DNA of 64,000 nucleotides, taken from assembly GCA_016081115.2 (NCBI GenBank), contig JABTTQ020002186.1, positions 1-64,000 of the forward strand, written 5' to 3'. Source of the DNA: Rehmannia glutinosa. Taxonomy: Eukaryota; Streptophyta; Magnoliopsida; Lamiales; Orobanchaceae. Positions 34,327-46,065 of the stretch are shown piece after piece; the stretch's first letter is position 1; every line of letters starts with the position of its first letter. A program made the position numbers and the translations under genes. A model generated the notes under the pieces. That model was given only the letters and a program-made list of their open reading frames with translations, did not search any database and had not been told where the DNA came from.

Positions 34327-34812
34327 TGGGTGATACAGTGTCGATAAATGATTCTTGATATGCAAATTTTCGCAAAAAGTTTGAAATTTCCTAATATCAA
34401 ACTGTTTCCCATTGTCTGTCAATATTGAGTAGGGGATCATCAATCGGCACACTATTGACTTCCACACAAAATCGACAATTTTCTGGTCGGATATCTTTTT
34501 TAAGGGCTCGGCTTTGGCCCATTTCATGAAATGGACTACTTACTACTAAAGATACGTCATCCCCTAAACCGACAGTCTATTCTCCACTTAGCAAATGGCC
34601 ATGGGCTAAAGACTGAAGTTAGCTGCTCGGGATGATACCTAATGTGTTGTGCAAATCTCTAACATCTCTCACACTTCTTGACTAGCGAGATGGCATTCTG
34701 GTTGAGTGATGGCCAGTAATATCATTGTCGGATCAATTTGTGAGCTAGTGACTGGCCCCTGGCATGATTCCCACATATACCTTCGTGGACCTCCTTTAAG
34801 GCGTACTTGGCT
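34327..34812 (-). pseudogene. Tat-type gypsy integrase, N-terminal half
   Basis: The minus strand reads a zinc-domain remnant with YYWPSLNQNAISLVKKCERC and FSPWPFA (about 34745-34600). Then comes MKWAKAEPLKKISDQKIVDF and SILTDNGKQFD (34527-34395), the latter with the second catalytic Asp, and HLSTLYHP just before the MITE. Together with 33250-33773 this is one integrase split by the MITE. Confidence 0.85.
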
Positions 34813-35012
34813 TCACTTTCTGACAAGCAGTGCCTCGCTTGTATAATATTCCATCCACAATTGTGTATCGATCAGCTTGTTCCCTTAATGACCTTGTCTC
34901 ATTTTTGTTCTCGGGTTTGGTGCCTTGCTCAAGATACTAGATAATGGGAGTCATCCAGGTTTGCTGAGTACTCGTGCTTGTATTGATATTTGCAACATTT
35001 AAGGTCGGAGAG
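34813..35012 (-). pseudogene. Linker between Tat-type RNase H and integrase
   Basis: The minus strand gives ILYKRGTACQKVK, STKVYVGIMPGASHLT-like remnants of the DGxLYKRG…EVHEGxCGNHxG region. The last five bases, gagag (35008-35012), are the left target duplication of element I. Confidence 0.6.
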
Positions 35013-36573
35013 TGTTAGGGAAATTATTTGTTAGATTTTGATGATACCCCATAAACTTAAATTAGGATGTTGACACCCCCATTTTTGTATATAAGTTGTA
35101 AGAACTGGAATACCTGAGTTGAATCAATTTTTAGTCAAAGATCATGAGAAGTCAACTGCAGACATAACCAGAAACTCTGTTGTTAGTCAGTTGAGTGCAA
35201 CCTGGAAGAAGAGTATCAACTCGACTGAGGAAGAAGCAGCTGAGAGGAAGAAGAATCAAGTCAACTCATGAAGATGAGTTGGAGCACCAGTTGAGTTATC
35301 CAATGTTAAAGAAAATTCAAGTCAACTGAGTTTGAAAATAAGAAGTAGTTGAGTGAAGGCAACTGACATCCAACCGTTGCACAAAGATTATAGAGAATAC
35401 TTATTTAAGTAATATTCCCATAATGTCTGGCACTAAGAATAAACAATGCAAAAGGCGTGCAATTAATAAGCCAAATGAGTGGCTCAAGTGGGTGTCAGAT
35501 CCTAAAAAGCTGGACGTTCAAGAATATGAGGTAGTGGATGCCCCACACGCCTGGAAAGCAAGGAAGAGCTAATCAACGTCCAACAAGATATTATTTGAAT
35601 AATTATCCATCTCTTCAACGGATAATTTTTCAAATGATACTATAAAAAGGCTGAGGATTCAAACACAAAAGAAGTTAAGTGTTGAATAAGTGTATGCGTA
35701 CGATCGAAAAGTTAAAGGAGAAACCAAAAATTCAAATCGCATACAAAATTTGAACGAAAGAGAAAAATCAATATATCCTCAATCCTACATTACCTGAGTT
35801 TGAAATCCAACACAATTTGTGAAGGACAAAGAATTCATCAAGTTGAAGAGGAAACCAAGAACTTTCAGGGGTTTACATTCCAAGTGAAGAATTGTAGGAA
35901 AGGTTCAAGTTGTTTGGAGGGCTACGTAATCAAATCCAACAATTTGACAAGTGAGTTGTAGTAGCAAGGCAGTCGCTTCGTGAGAAGCTGAGTCGCAAAG
36001 AGAAGCCAGCTGAGTGATCAACGCACCTCGAGACTGAGTCAAAGGAGAAAGTCAGCTGTGTGATCAAGACTTGTCTCTAGACTGATAACCACTCTGTAAA
36101 CTGATCATTACTTAGTGGATTCCTCCAGGAGTTGGAGAAGAGAGGAGTAGAAGAATTACCCCATCTTCGAACTTCTATAAAAACTTTGTGTCAATTTATT
36201 TTCAGCATTTAATTTCTGCTTTATTATCTTATATCTGTTGTAGTTAAGTTAGATCTGCCATTCTAAGTGATAATAAGCTAAGTATCCAAAACAAGTGTTA
36301 AAACTCATACTTCTATTTGTAAAGGGTGTTAAAGACTTCCGCTTTGAAAAACCAAATCAGCTAAGTGTCACGCTCAGAGTATACAACCAAGTTACCTTGC
36401 ACAAAGCTCTCTTGAGTCTGCTAAATAGGAACTTAGCTGAATAATCGAGCCAGCTAATTTGTGACAACTCTGTTGCAATCCTTAGAAAGGAATTTTCGAT
36501 TGCAAAAATTTTAGTAAGGTTTATTAAATCCCCCCTCTTTCTAAACCTTACAACACACCCCTTGGGACCAACA
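35013..36573 (+). repeat. 5' LTR of element I (1561 bp)
   Basis: Pairs with 62024-63570. It contains the TATA box at 35641, a conserved block at about 36116-36200, and the terminal gtaaggtttattaaatcccc tract. Differences from the partner are scattered substitutions, including in the last 100 bp. Confidence 0.94.
35641..35648 (+). promoter_or_regulatory. TATA box in the 5' LTR of element I
   Basis: The tataaaaagg sequence stands about 630 bp into the LTR and is retained in the partner LTR and in both LTRs of element II, in matching context. It is the probable core promoter of the genomic transcript. Confidence 0.6.
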
Positions 36574-36575
36574 AG

Positions 36576-36587
36576 TGATATCAGAGC
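36576..36587 (+). promoter_or_regulatory. Primer binding site of element I
   Basis: tgatatcagagc lies two bases after the LTR end. It differs by one base from the initiator Met tRNA complement tggtatcagagc. Confidence 0.82.
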
Positions 36588-36700
36588 GGTTCGTTCATTG
36601 GGCCTTCCGCACTTGTTACTGAACTAGATCTTCATACTTCAAAAGTTTAACACTTGCCATTTTCAAAGTTTTTTTTCCTTTCTCAAGCAAAATTATCTTT

Positions 36701-38793
36701 ATGGAAGCAAATCTAACTCGCTTTCCTATGTTCTCCATTGAAGAATTTGATGATTGGAAAATTCGTATGCAGGCTCACCTATCTGCTTTACATGATGAAA
36801 TGTGGCTTGTGATAGAAGATGGGTCATTGCAAATACTCAAAATCAACACTGCTGTTAGAAGAACACAAGCAGCTAAAGGAGAACAAGCTGCTGAACCTAG
36901 ACAAGCCATGGTTGAAAAACCAAGGGCTGAGTGGACAAATGATGACAGGAAAAGATACAACTTGGATAATGTGGCCAAGGACATACTCTACAAGACTTTG
37001 GACAAAGTGATGTTCAACAAAGTCAAATCTTACAAAACAGCAAAAGAAATCTGGAATAAGCTGACCTTAATTTGTGAAGGATCAGAGCAAATTAAAGAAA
37101 ATAAATTATCTGTTGTTGTTCAAAAAATTGAAAATTTTAAAATGTTTGTAGGAGAATTTATGGATCAGCTGGATGCAAGATTCAATGAAATAACAAATGA
37201 GCTTTCAGCTCTTGGGAAGGAATACACACAGAAGGAGATGTGTATGAAGGTTTTGAGGATCCTTCCAGCTGAATGGGAAATGAAGACTATGGCTCTAAGA
37301 CATTCAATGGACCTCTCAAAAACATCCAACCATGAGCTATTCTCATACCTCAAAGCCTATGAGTTTGAGCTGAGAAGAAAGGATCAAGAGGAGACAGCTA
37401 TACCCAAGACAGCTGCACTGATAGTCAAGGATGGAAAGAGAGCTGAACCATAAGAAGCCATAGACCAGGAGGAAATTGCCTTGATGGTTAAAAGATTCAA
37501 CAAGTTCTTCAATAAGAACTATAAAAGAAATAACGGTGAAACCTCCATGAGACATTCAGCACCCTCTAAGTCAAGAGAAGATAGGCCACCAAAGAGATCT
37601 GAGCATCAAAGGTTTGAATATCAGAGAGCTGATAACCCAAGAACAGAGAGAGTCGACCAAAGAGCGAGAACCCGTGTTGGAATTGCAGACAAACCAGGAC
37701 ACTTTGCCATTGACTGCAAATACCCACCTGTCAGCAAATACAAAGATGAGGAGGAAATGAGAGTCTTCAAAGAAAGAAGACAAGAAAAGAAAAGAGCAAT
37801 GTTAGCTGCAGACATAGCTGAGCCAGCCAAGAGCAAGGAACCAACTACCTCGGATAGTAGTGAAGCTGACTACTCAAGTGACTCGGATGAGGATGCTCTC
37901 ATTTGCCTCATGGCAAAAGAACAAGATGATGAGGTACAATCTAACTCTGCCTACTCAGACACTAGTAATAGTGACTGTGACACAAACACCTCTTCACCCA
38001 CAAGTCTTTATGATTCATTAGGCAAAATGATGAAAGACTTTGAGCACATTAAAGCCTCTCACAGCTGACTAAGGAGCTAAATGCCCTAAATCACATAGCT
38101 GATGAGAATATAAAGTTAAAGGCTGAAATCACCAGAATCAATGCAGAACTAGCTGCTACAGAAAAGAGAGAGCACGATCTCAAAAATGTAATTGCCTCAT
38201 TTACAAAAGCATCCAAATCATTGGATGAATTAATAATGAGCCAAAAGGAATGTGGAGATAAGACAGGCATATGATTCAACTCCTTTGTGCACAGTCAACC
38301 TCCTAGAGTGATTTTTGAAAAAGGATCTTCAAGCAATAAAGCATCTCAAAAACCCAAAACACCAAATGTTACACCCACATTCACTCCCAAGCACAATCAC
38401 AAACAAACTGGCCTTGGATATAAAGGGAAAGGAAAACAGCCAGTTAAGTATGCTGAGAGGATAGCTGAGAAGAAATCCAGCAGAGTTCCTTAGCAAACTC
38501 CAAATAGAAAGTACTCTGTGAAGAATAAACAGAGCTACCAAAACCCCCAGAAGTTTCATCAGAGAAACATATATGATGGGAATGGTAGAAACTATCCAAG
38601 CCAAGCTGATTGGTACAATGTAAAATATCAGCAAAGACCAATGGAATACAAGCCTAAATGGCAAAGACCTAAACCACAACAAAGGTCATTCCAAAGGGAA
38701 AGGAGCTATTATCAGCACACATATGCACCCAGGCACCACACTCAGAAATATCACAACTATCCCAAGAAAGCAATTGCTAAAACACGCACATAG
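36701..38793 (+). pseudogene. Element I gag
   Basis: The ATG at 36701 opens a 250-codon frame beginning MEANLTRFPMFSIEEFDDWK. It contains the copia gag (UBN2-type) region: IWNKLTLICEGSEQIKENKL, then GEFMDQLDARFNEITNELSA, then AYEFELRRKDQEE. A stop at 37451 interrupts it. Gag resumes at 37481 with VKRFNKFFNKNYKR and a zinc knuckle in which CWNC and GHFAIDC are in different frames because of one extra base near 37695. An acidic Ser/Asp-rich stretch (SSEADYSSDSDEDAL) follows, then a basic Gln/Tyr-rich tail up to 38793 in further frames. Gag builds the virus-like particle. The long C-terminal extension after the knuckle is usual for Sireviruses. The copy is inactive as read. Confidence 0.88.
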
Positions 38794-38989
38794 ACATACA
38801 TACAAAAGAGACAGCTGTATGAACTTAAAACCCCCAAGCAATTTGCAAATGTGCACTATAATTATGGCACTGATAGATGGCAACCTCTTAGAGTCAAGTC
38901 CTTTGGCTATAGGTTGGTTGGATTATCTTATAGCACTAACCCCTCAGGACCCAGGCCAATATTGGTACCTAAGAATTAATTTCTTTGAT

Positions 38990-39405
38990 TGCAGATACAA
39001 GGAGCAGCAGAGTGCCGAGGCATCTAGTATATGGATAGTGGCTGCTCCAGGCATATGACAGGAAATAAGGAGAACCTGTCAAAATTCAAAGAAATCATAG
39101 GTGCTAAAGTCATATTTGGAGGAAATGAAGCTCCAGGAAAGACCAAAGGAATTGTATCTATCAAGAAGAATGGACTAGAGATCACAGATGTTGCTTATGT
39201 TGAGGGACTCAACTTTAATTTGCTCAGCATAAGTCAACTCTGCGATAAAGGGTACAATGTTGGATTCAATATAGGGATTTGTCAAATTAAGCACATGGAA
39301 TCAAATGAAGTTGTGTTACAACGAACAAGACAGAAGAATATGTATGTGGTAGATTGGTCTACTTCTATACCGAGCACTTGTCTACTAGCAAGGAGCACAA
39401 AGTAG
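38990..39405 (+). pseudogene. Element I protease
   Basis: The catalytic motif is in MDSGCSRHMTGN at 39031. It is followed by GAKVIFGGNEAPGKTKG, LNFNLLSISQLCDKGYNVGF and NMYVVDWS. The frame is open for 124 codons and ends at 39405, before the pre-integrase. The protease cuts Gag-Pol in the particle. The catalytic DSG is intact, unlike in element II. It would have to be made as part of Gag-Pol, but the upstream frame is broken. Confidence 0.88.
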
Positions 39406-40330
39406 AATCAAGTTGGTCTGTGGCACGTTAGTTCGAGTCACCGAACTTTAAGACAATCAACAAGCTTGCTAGAAGTCATCTTGTTGAAGGACTACCAGAC
39501 TCAGTCTACAAAAAGGAAAGTGTATGTGATGCATGTCAAATGGGAAAGCAGATCAAATCATCTTTCGAGGAAAAGACAACTCCTTCATCAACAAGAATCC
39601 TGCACCTACTACATATGGATTTATTTGGGCCAGTTGAGCCAGCAAGCATAAGTGGAAAGAAATACACTCTGGTGATAGTAGATGACTATTCAAGATATAC
39701 ATGAACCATTTTCATGTGTAAAAAGAAGGAAACTTTGCAGAAGTTACCTCAACTGATGAAGAAAGTTCAAAATGAAAAGGGTCAAACTATCATAAAAATA
39801 AGATCAGATAGAGGAACTGAGTTTGTGAATGGAATAATCACTCAGTATTGCATAAAGAATGGTATTTCTCATGAGTTATCTACATCAAGGACTCCACAGC
39901 AGAATAGAGTAGCTGAAAGAAGGAACAGAACTCTCAAGGAAGCTGCAAGGACCAAGTTAGCTGAAGCTGGATTGCCTAAGATATTTTGGGCTGAAGCCAT
40001 TAACACAGCATGTTATACTCAAAATAGATGCATTATTAACAGGCAATTAACCAAGACTCCCTATGAAATCTGGACAGGGAGAAAGCCAAATGTTGGGTAT
40101 TTCAGGATATTTGGATGTAAATGTTTCATTCACAAAAATGGCAAAGACATTTTGAAGGCTTTTGATGCCAAAGCTAATGAAGGTATCTTTTTGGGATACT
40201 CAGCTGAAAGCAAAGCCTATAGAGTGCTAAACAAAAGGACTATGGTCACATAAGAATCAATTCATGTGGTCTTTGATGAACCAAACATGAATGAAGAAGA
40301 TATTGAAGAATCGGCTGATAAGTAGACTCA
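39406..40330 (+). pseudogene. Element I integrase
   Basis: The pre-integrase LWH…SSH…NKLARSHLVEGLPDS can be followed only across frameshifts (39415-39500). The core shows LLHMDLFGP (first Asp, about 39610), IRSDRGTEFVNG (second Asp, 39805) and TPQQNRVAERRNRTLKEAAR (Glu, about 39895). Then come GLPKIFWAEAINTACYTQNR, TPYEIWTGRKPNVGYFRIFG and FLGYS. A TGA replaces the Trp codon at about 39703 (YT-stop-TIF), and a TAA ends the frame at 40251. All three catalytic residues are present. The integrase inserts cDNA into the genome. Confidence 0.9.
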
Positions 40331-41809
40331 ATCACACCTGGTGAAAAGTCCTTATGTTAAAGCTGAGATAAGAGAGCTTAACTCAGATGAAGATGAAACA
40401 ACTGAGCTACATGAACAACTGGATGAACTACAGCTGAATGAAGGCGAAAGAGCAGTACAAGACAACTCAGCTGGAACACAACTGCACCCAGCTGACTTGC
40501 TCTAACCCGATGTAGGATGGCTAAGAGATCATCCACCAGAGTTAGTCATTGGAGATGTGAAAGATGGCATAAAAACCAGATCCAGAGCACAACATGAAGC
40601 AATGTTTACTTGTTTTATTTCCCAAATAGAGCCAAAAGATGTGTCTCAAGCATTGGATGACACACATTGGATTTAAGCCATGCAAAAAGAGCTGAATCAG
40701 TTTGAAAGAAACAAGGTATGGGAATTGGTGCAGAGACCAGCCCATCAAATGTGATTGGAACAAAGTGGGTATACAGAAACAAGATGAATGAAGAAGGACT
40801 TGTTGTAGAAACAAGGCAAGATTTGTAGCCAAAGGATATTGTCAGGAAGAAGGCATAGATTTTGATGAAACCTTTGCACCTGTTGCAAGATTGGAAGCAA
40901 TTAGGATGTTCTAGCTTTATCGCTCACAAGAATTTTGATGTATACCAAATGGATATAAAGAGTGCATTCTTAAATGGATTATTGGAAGAAGAAGTATATG
41001 TTGAGCAACCTCCAGGATTTGAACAAAAAGCAGCTGGAGATATGGTTTACAAGTTGAAAAAGGCTCTTTATGGATTAAAACAGGCTCCAAGAGAATGGTA
41101 CGACACATTGTCACAATTTCTAATTGATAATGGATTCACAAAAAGGCAAAGTTGATTGAACACTATTCAGAATTGAAGATGGGAAGAGCATTCTATTAGT
41201 TCAAATTTATGTGGATGACATCATCTTTGGCTCCACAGATAAAGAGTTATGCACAAAATTCTCAAACCTCATGCAAGAGATATTTGAGATGAGTATGATG
41301 GGAGAATTAAATTTCTTCCTAGGTCTTCAAGTCAAACAAATGGAAGAAGGAACCTTCATAAGTCAGATAAAATACACAAGGGATCTAATGAAGAAGTTTG
41401 GGATGGAAGAAAAATCTTCAGTAAAAATCCCCATGAACACATTAGCTAAGATGGACATGGACAAAGAAGGAAAAGATGTTGACCAAACAAGATATAGAGC
41501 CCTCATTGGATCTCTGATGTACATAACTACAAGCAGGCTAGACATTACCTATGTCGTTGGTTTGTGTGCTAGATTTCAATCAGCACCCAAGGAAAGTCAC
41601 ATGACTGCAGCTAAGAGAATCCTGAGATACTTATAAGGAAGCCAGGGAGTTGGCTTGTGGTATCCAAAGGAAGGAGGATTCAAGCTAACGGGATACTCAG
41701 ACTCAGACTATGCTGGTTGTAGAATCGACAGAAAAAGCACATCTGGTACTTGTCAAGTGCTTGGAAATCGACTTATCTTATGGTTCAGCAAGAAACAAAA
41801 TTCCATTGC
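40331..41809 (+). pseudogene. Element I reverse transcriptase and start of RNase H
   Basis: The RT fingers are in short frames: QAMQKEL, FERNKVWELVQRP, FDETFAPVARLEAIR (last across a frameshift at about 40880). The palm shows DVYQMDIKSAFLNGLLEEEV (about 40937) and YKLKKALYGLKQAPREWYDT. A stop follows, then YVDDIIFGST (about 41206) with the catalytic Asp pair. The connection DQTRYRALIGSLMYITTSRL and the RNase H opening YSDSDYAGCRIDRKSTSGT run to the insertion point at 41809. Reading resumes at 56279 as IATSTTEAEYIAA, so the two parts were one gene. Confidence 0.92.
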
Positions 41810-43353
41810 TGTTAGGAATTTTATTGTTTATATTTTGATGAATGCCATGTAAAACTTAGAATAGAAAGTTGGCTCCCCAATTCTTGTTGTAAATTGTATT
41901 GTAACAATTAGAGCCGCCAAGCGAGTTAAGTCGCCTACGCCCAACATGCAAGAAGTCAATCAAGACTGAAGGAAGACTGCGAGACAACTGAGTATGGCAA
42001 GAAGAGTAGACAGGAACTCTACTGGAGAAATAGCTGAGATGCAGCTGAGTGGAGCACTAGCCAAGTCAACTCAAGAAAAGCCAAGTCTCAAGTTGAAGTG
42101 ATGAAGAGTCATCAATGATTGGAAGGCGACTCTAAGTCACCTGGGGAAAGCAAGGAAATGCGGTCAAGTCGAGATAATCGTAAAAAGAACCGTTGTTGTA
42201 CGTAAATCAAGAGATTTACTTAAACAAGTAATATCTCCATACCACCTTTTCTGAGTGCTCGGTCCCGAAGCGTGCAAATGGAATGAACCAATGGGAAGCA
42301 CTACACCGTGTCATAACTCACGAAAAGGTGAAAGAACAATTCATACGAGGAAATGGCAATTCCAAGAATCGCAAGCCAACGACTACAAAGTGACTTTCAA
42401 AAATAAGCCTATCTCTTCAACGGGCAAATTTTTGAAAGTTCACTATAAAAGGCCGAGGAGTTTGTTTGAGAAAAGATGATGCATGAATGACACATACGTG
42501 AGCTATACAAGTACATTAGAAAAATCGAAACAATCTCAATCCTCAAGCCTTACACTTCAAGTACATCAATCCAACACTCACCCGTGAAGGAAAGAGAACT
42601 TCAACCGAGTTGAAGAGGAAGATACTTAAAACAAGGGGTCTACATTCCGGGAAGGATTGTAGAAAGGTTCAAGGTCGAACCAAGTCTTAAGCTTTTGGAG
42701 GGCTTCGTGATCAAATCCAAAGAGCTTGAGCAAGTGAGTCAGAGTAGCAAGCGCAAACCGCCTGTGAAGAAGCCGAGTCGCACGAGAAGCCTTGGTGAGT
42801 GATCAAGGCATCTCCGATCGAGTCCCAAAGGATCAAGTCGGCTGTTGTGATCAAGACTTGTATCCGGACTGTTACCACTTTGTAAACCGATCATTACTTA
42901 GTGGATTCCTCCGGGGAGTTGGAGAAGAGAGGAGTAGAAGAATTACCCCATCTTCGAACCTCTATAAAAACTTTCTTGTGTCATTTACATTTCAAAGATT
43001 TAAATTCGCACTTTTAATTGCTTATATCTGTGATAAATTTGCTATCCATTTGATAACTTATAAGTACTAAATCAAGCTCTAAAATCTTGCTTAATCAAAC
43101 TTAAGGGTGTTAAGTCTTCCGCTGAAAATAAAACCACGTCGAGTTGAATTTTAGCCAACAAGTGAGTTACTCCATCAACTGCCTAAGCCGAGTCTGTTGA
43201 GAGATTAACTCTCTTGAGTGACTAATTCAATTTGTCCATCAAGGACAATTTGTGTTGAATCAACTCAGAGATTTAAAAGGACTAAATCGAAAATTTGGTA
43301 AGGTTTATTCAACCCCCTTCTAAACCTTACACTTACACCCCTTGGGACCTACA
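41810..43353 (+). repeat. 5' LTR of element II (1544 bp)
   Basis: Pairs with 54735-56278. Between about 41990 and 42060 it reads gacaggaact and gatgcagctgagtgg, where the partner has gacgggaact and gatgcggtgagtgg. Other differences are likewise concentrated at CAG/CTG words. Confidence 0.95.
42444..42450 (+). promoter_or_regulatory. TATA box in the 5' LTR of element II
   Basis: The sequence cactataaaagg occupies the same place as the TATA box of element I, after an aacgggcaaatttttgaaag block. Confidence 0.58.
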
Positions 43354-43355
43354 AG

Positions 43356-43366
43356 TGGTATCGAGC
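43356..43366 (+). promoter_or_regulatory. Primer binding site of element II, altered
   Basis: Reads tggtatcgagc instead of tggtatcagagc: one A and one G fewer-or-shifted, with CAG turned into CG. As written it would pair poorly with the initiator tRNA. Confidence 0.8.
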
Positions 43367-43478
43367 GGTTGGTTCATTGAACCCTCCGTGACCGGTTCTT
43401 GAACTAGATCTCCAAACTTTTCAAAGTCCGCTTTAGTACTTAAACTTTCAAAACTCCTTTTATTCAAAAGTTATTATC

Positions 43479-45300
43479 ATGGAAGCAAATCGACACACAT
43501 CCCTATGTTCACTATTGAAGAATTTGATGATTGGAAAATTCGTATGCGAGGCTCATCTATCAAAGATTACATGATGAGATGTGGATAGTGATAGAAGATG
43601 GGCCTCTGCAAATATTAAAGGTGAACACAAATTGTCACGAAGAGTTGCGGTGAAGGAGGAGAAGAAGATCTTGCTCTAGACCGGTCATGGTTGAAAAACC
43701 AAGAACCGAGTGGACAAGCGATGACATGAAAAAGATACAACCTGGATAATGTAGCCAAGGACATCCTCTACAAAACTTTGGACAAAGCCATGTTCAACAA
43801 AGTCAAATCATGCAAAACGGCTAAAGAAATGGGACAAGTCGACATTGATTTGTGAAGGCTCGTGAGCAAATCAAAGAAAACAAATTATCGTGGCTGTCTG
43901 AAGTTTGAAAATTTCAAAATGATCTCGGGAGAGAATCCGGATCAACTAGACGCTCGGTTTACGTAAATCACAAATGAGCCGTCTGTCTACACTTGGAAAG
44001 GAATATACACAGATGAAATGTGTATGAAGATCCTAAAAAGTCTTCGGTGAATGGGAAATGAAGGTCATGGCATCGAGACATTCCATGGACCTATCAAAGA
44101 CATCCAACCATGAACTATTCTCGGACCTCAAAGCCTATGAGTTTGAGTGAGAAGAAAAGACCAGGAAGAGACAAATTTGTACCCAAAACAATTTGCTCTA
44201 ATTGTCAAAGATGGAAAGAGAGTCGAGGTCAAAGAGGCAATTGACCCGGAAGAAATAGCCCGATGGTTAAAAGATTTAACAAGTTCTTTAACAAGAACTA
44301 CAAGAGAGGAAAGGGTGAATCCTCCGAAGACACTCGGCTCCCTCCAAATCAAGGGATGATAGGCCAACCAAGAGAACAGATCATCAACAAGTTGAGTATC
44401 AAAGGGCCGACAACTCAAGAGTAGAAAGAGTCGATCAAACGGTGAATATCTATGTTGGAATTGTAGACAACCAGGTCACTATGCCATTGATCGCTCATAT
44501 CCTGTAGTCAACAAGACAGGAATGAAGAAGAAAGAAAGGTCTTGAGAGAAAGAAGACAAGAGAAGAAAAAGGCAATGATGGTCTGCAGAGATCGCCGAGA
44601 CAAAGCCAAGTCAAGAGAGACGGTGACTCGAGAGAGCGGTGAAGCCGACTACTCAAGTGACTCGAAGAAGAAGCCTTGATCCGCTTAATGGCCAAAGAAC
44701 AAGATCAAGAAGATGAGGTACAATCTAATTCAACAAGCTTAGACACTAGTGATAGTGATCGTGACACACACACTTCATCACCCTCTCGATCTTTATGATT
44801 CATTAAGCAAAATGATGAAAGATTTTGAACACATCAAATCCTCACACACACTATTGAATGAGGAAAACAGACCTACTTAAAAGTCAAAACTCAAAGTCGA
44901 CTAAGGAGCCGAGTACTCTAAGTCAAATAGCTGTTGAAAATGAAAGTTTAAAGGTGAAAATGCTAAATTAGTAGCGAGAGATGTTTGCTATAGAAAAGAG
45001 GAGAATGACCTCAAAAATGTTATTGCCTCATTCACTAAGGCATCTAAATCATTGGATGATCTTATTATGAGTCAAAGAGAATGTGGAGACAAGACAAGGC
45101 TTAGGATTTAATTCCTTTGTGCCATGTCAAACCTCAAGAGTAATTTTGGAAAAAGGATCTTCAAGTCATGAAGAGTCCGAAAAATCCAAAACTCTAAATG
45201 TTGCACACACTTTCAATCCAAAGCACAATACTAAGCAAAGGCCTTGGTTACAAAGGAAAGGAAAACCGATTGAGTGTCTTTGAAAGGACAGTGAGAAGAG
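43479..45300 (+). pseudogene. Element II gag, broken
   Basis: The ATG at 43479 begins MEANR and the LLKNLMIGKF frame; IEEFDDWKIRM is present in another frame (about 43515). The UBN2-type block, the AYEFE/RRKDQEE segment and the knuckle CWNCRQPGHYAIDR (about 44453-44495) can be followed by comparison with element I. The last knuckle Cys codon tgc is cgc here, giving Arg. A Ser/Asp-rich stretch and a basic Gln/Tyr-rich tail follow. At least eight frame changes occur. The product is not expected to be made intact if the sequence is correct. Confidence 0.82.
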
Positions 45301-46065
45301 ATTCACCGAGTCCCTCGGCAAACTCCTAACGAGAAAATACTGTAAAAAGGAAGCGAGAGCTACCAAAAATCCCAGAAAATCCATAAAAGAAATACATATG
45401 ATGGGAATGGTAGAAAATATCCAAGCCAAGCCGATTGGAACAATGTGAACTATATCATAGACTTATGGAATATAAGCCCGGATGGCAAAGGCCAGAACTC
45501 AAAGAAAGGCCATTCCAAAAGCACAAGAGCTTTCATCAAAGACACATATATACCTAGGCACTACACTCAAAAACACCACAATTACCCAAGGAAGGCAATT
45601 GCTAAAACACATATGCAGCATACGAGACAAAAGAGACATTTGTATGAACCTAGAATCCCCAAGCAATTTGCCAGGATTAATTATGATTATGGCAGCGATA
45701 GATGGCAACCCCTTAGAGTCAAATCATTTGGCTATAGGTTGGTTGGATCATCTTACAATTCTAACCCCTCGGGACCTGCACAAGTATGGGTACCTAAAAC
45801 TTAATTTCCTTGATTGCGGAGTTCAAGGAACAAGTGAGTGCCAAGGAACCTGGTACATGGATAGTGGTCGCATTCCCGGACATATGACAGGGAATAAGAG
45901 AAATCTGTCAAAATTCAAGTCAAAGGAGCCAAAGTCATATTTGGAGGAAATGAAGCTCCTGGTGAAATAAGAGACATTGGATCCATCAAGAGGAATGGAT
46001 TAGAAATCACAGATGTTGCATATGTTGAAGGACTCAACTTCAACTCGAGTATCGATCGGCTCTGC
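45301..46065 (+). pseudogene. Element II gag tail and protease
   Basis: The Tyr/Lys-rich gag tail (HTQKHHNYPRKAIAK, about 45560) leads into GTWYMDSGRIPGHMTGN at about 45850. Element I has MDSGCSRHMTGN, so the catalytic DSG is retained but the following CSR is replaced by a four-residue GRIP-like reading. NLSKFKSK and EVAYVEGLNFN-like segments follow. The protease would cut Gag-Pol. Confidence 0.8.

Noticed and set aside
42792..43070. Frames recurring in Sirevirus LTRs (also 55732-55959, and inverted 31636-31869)
   Set aside because: The similar translations follow from the strongly conserved LTR DNA block. Frames differ in length, start at different ATGs, and end in unrelated sequence.
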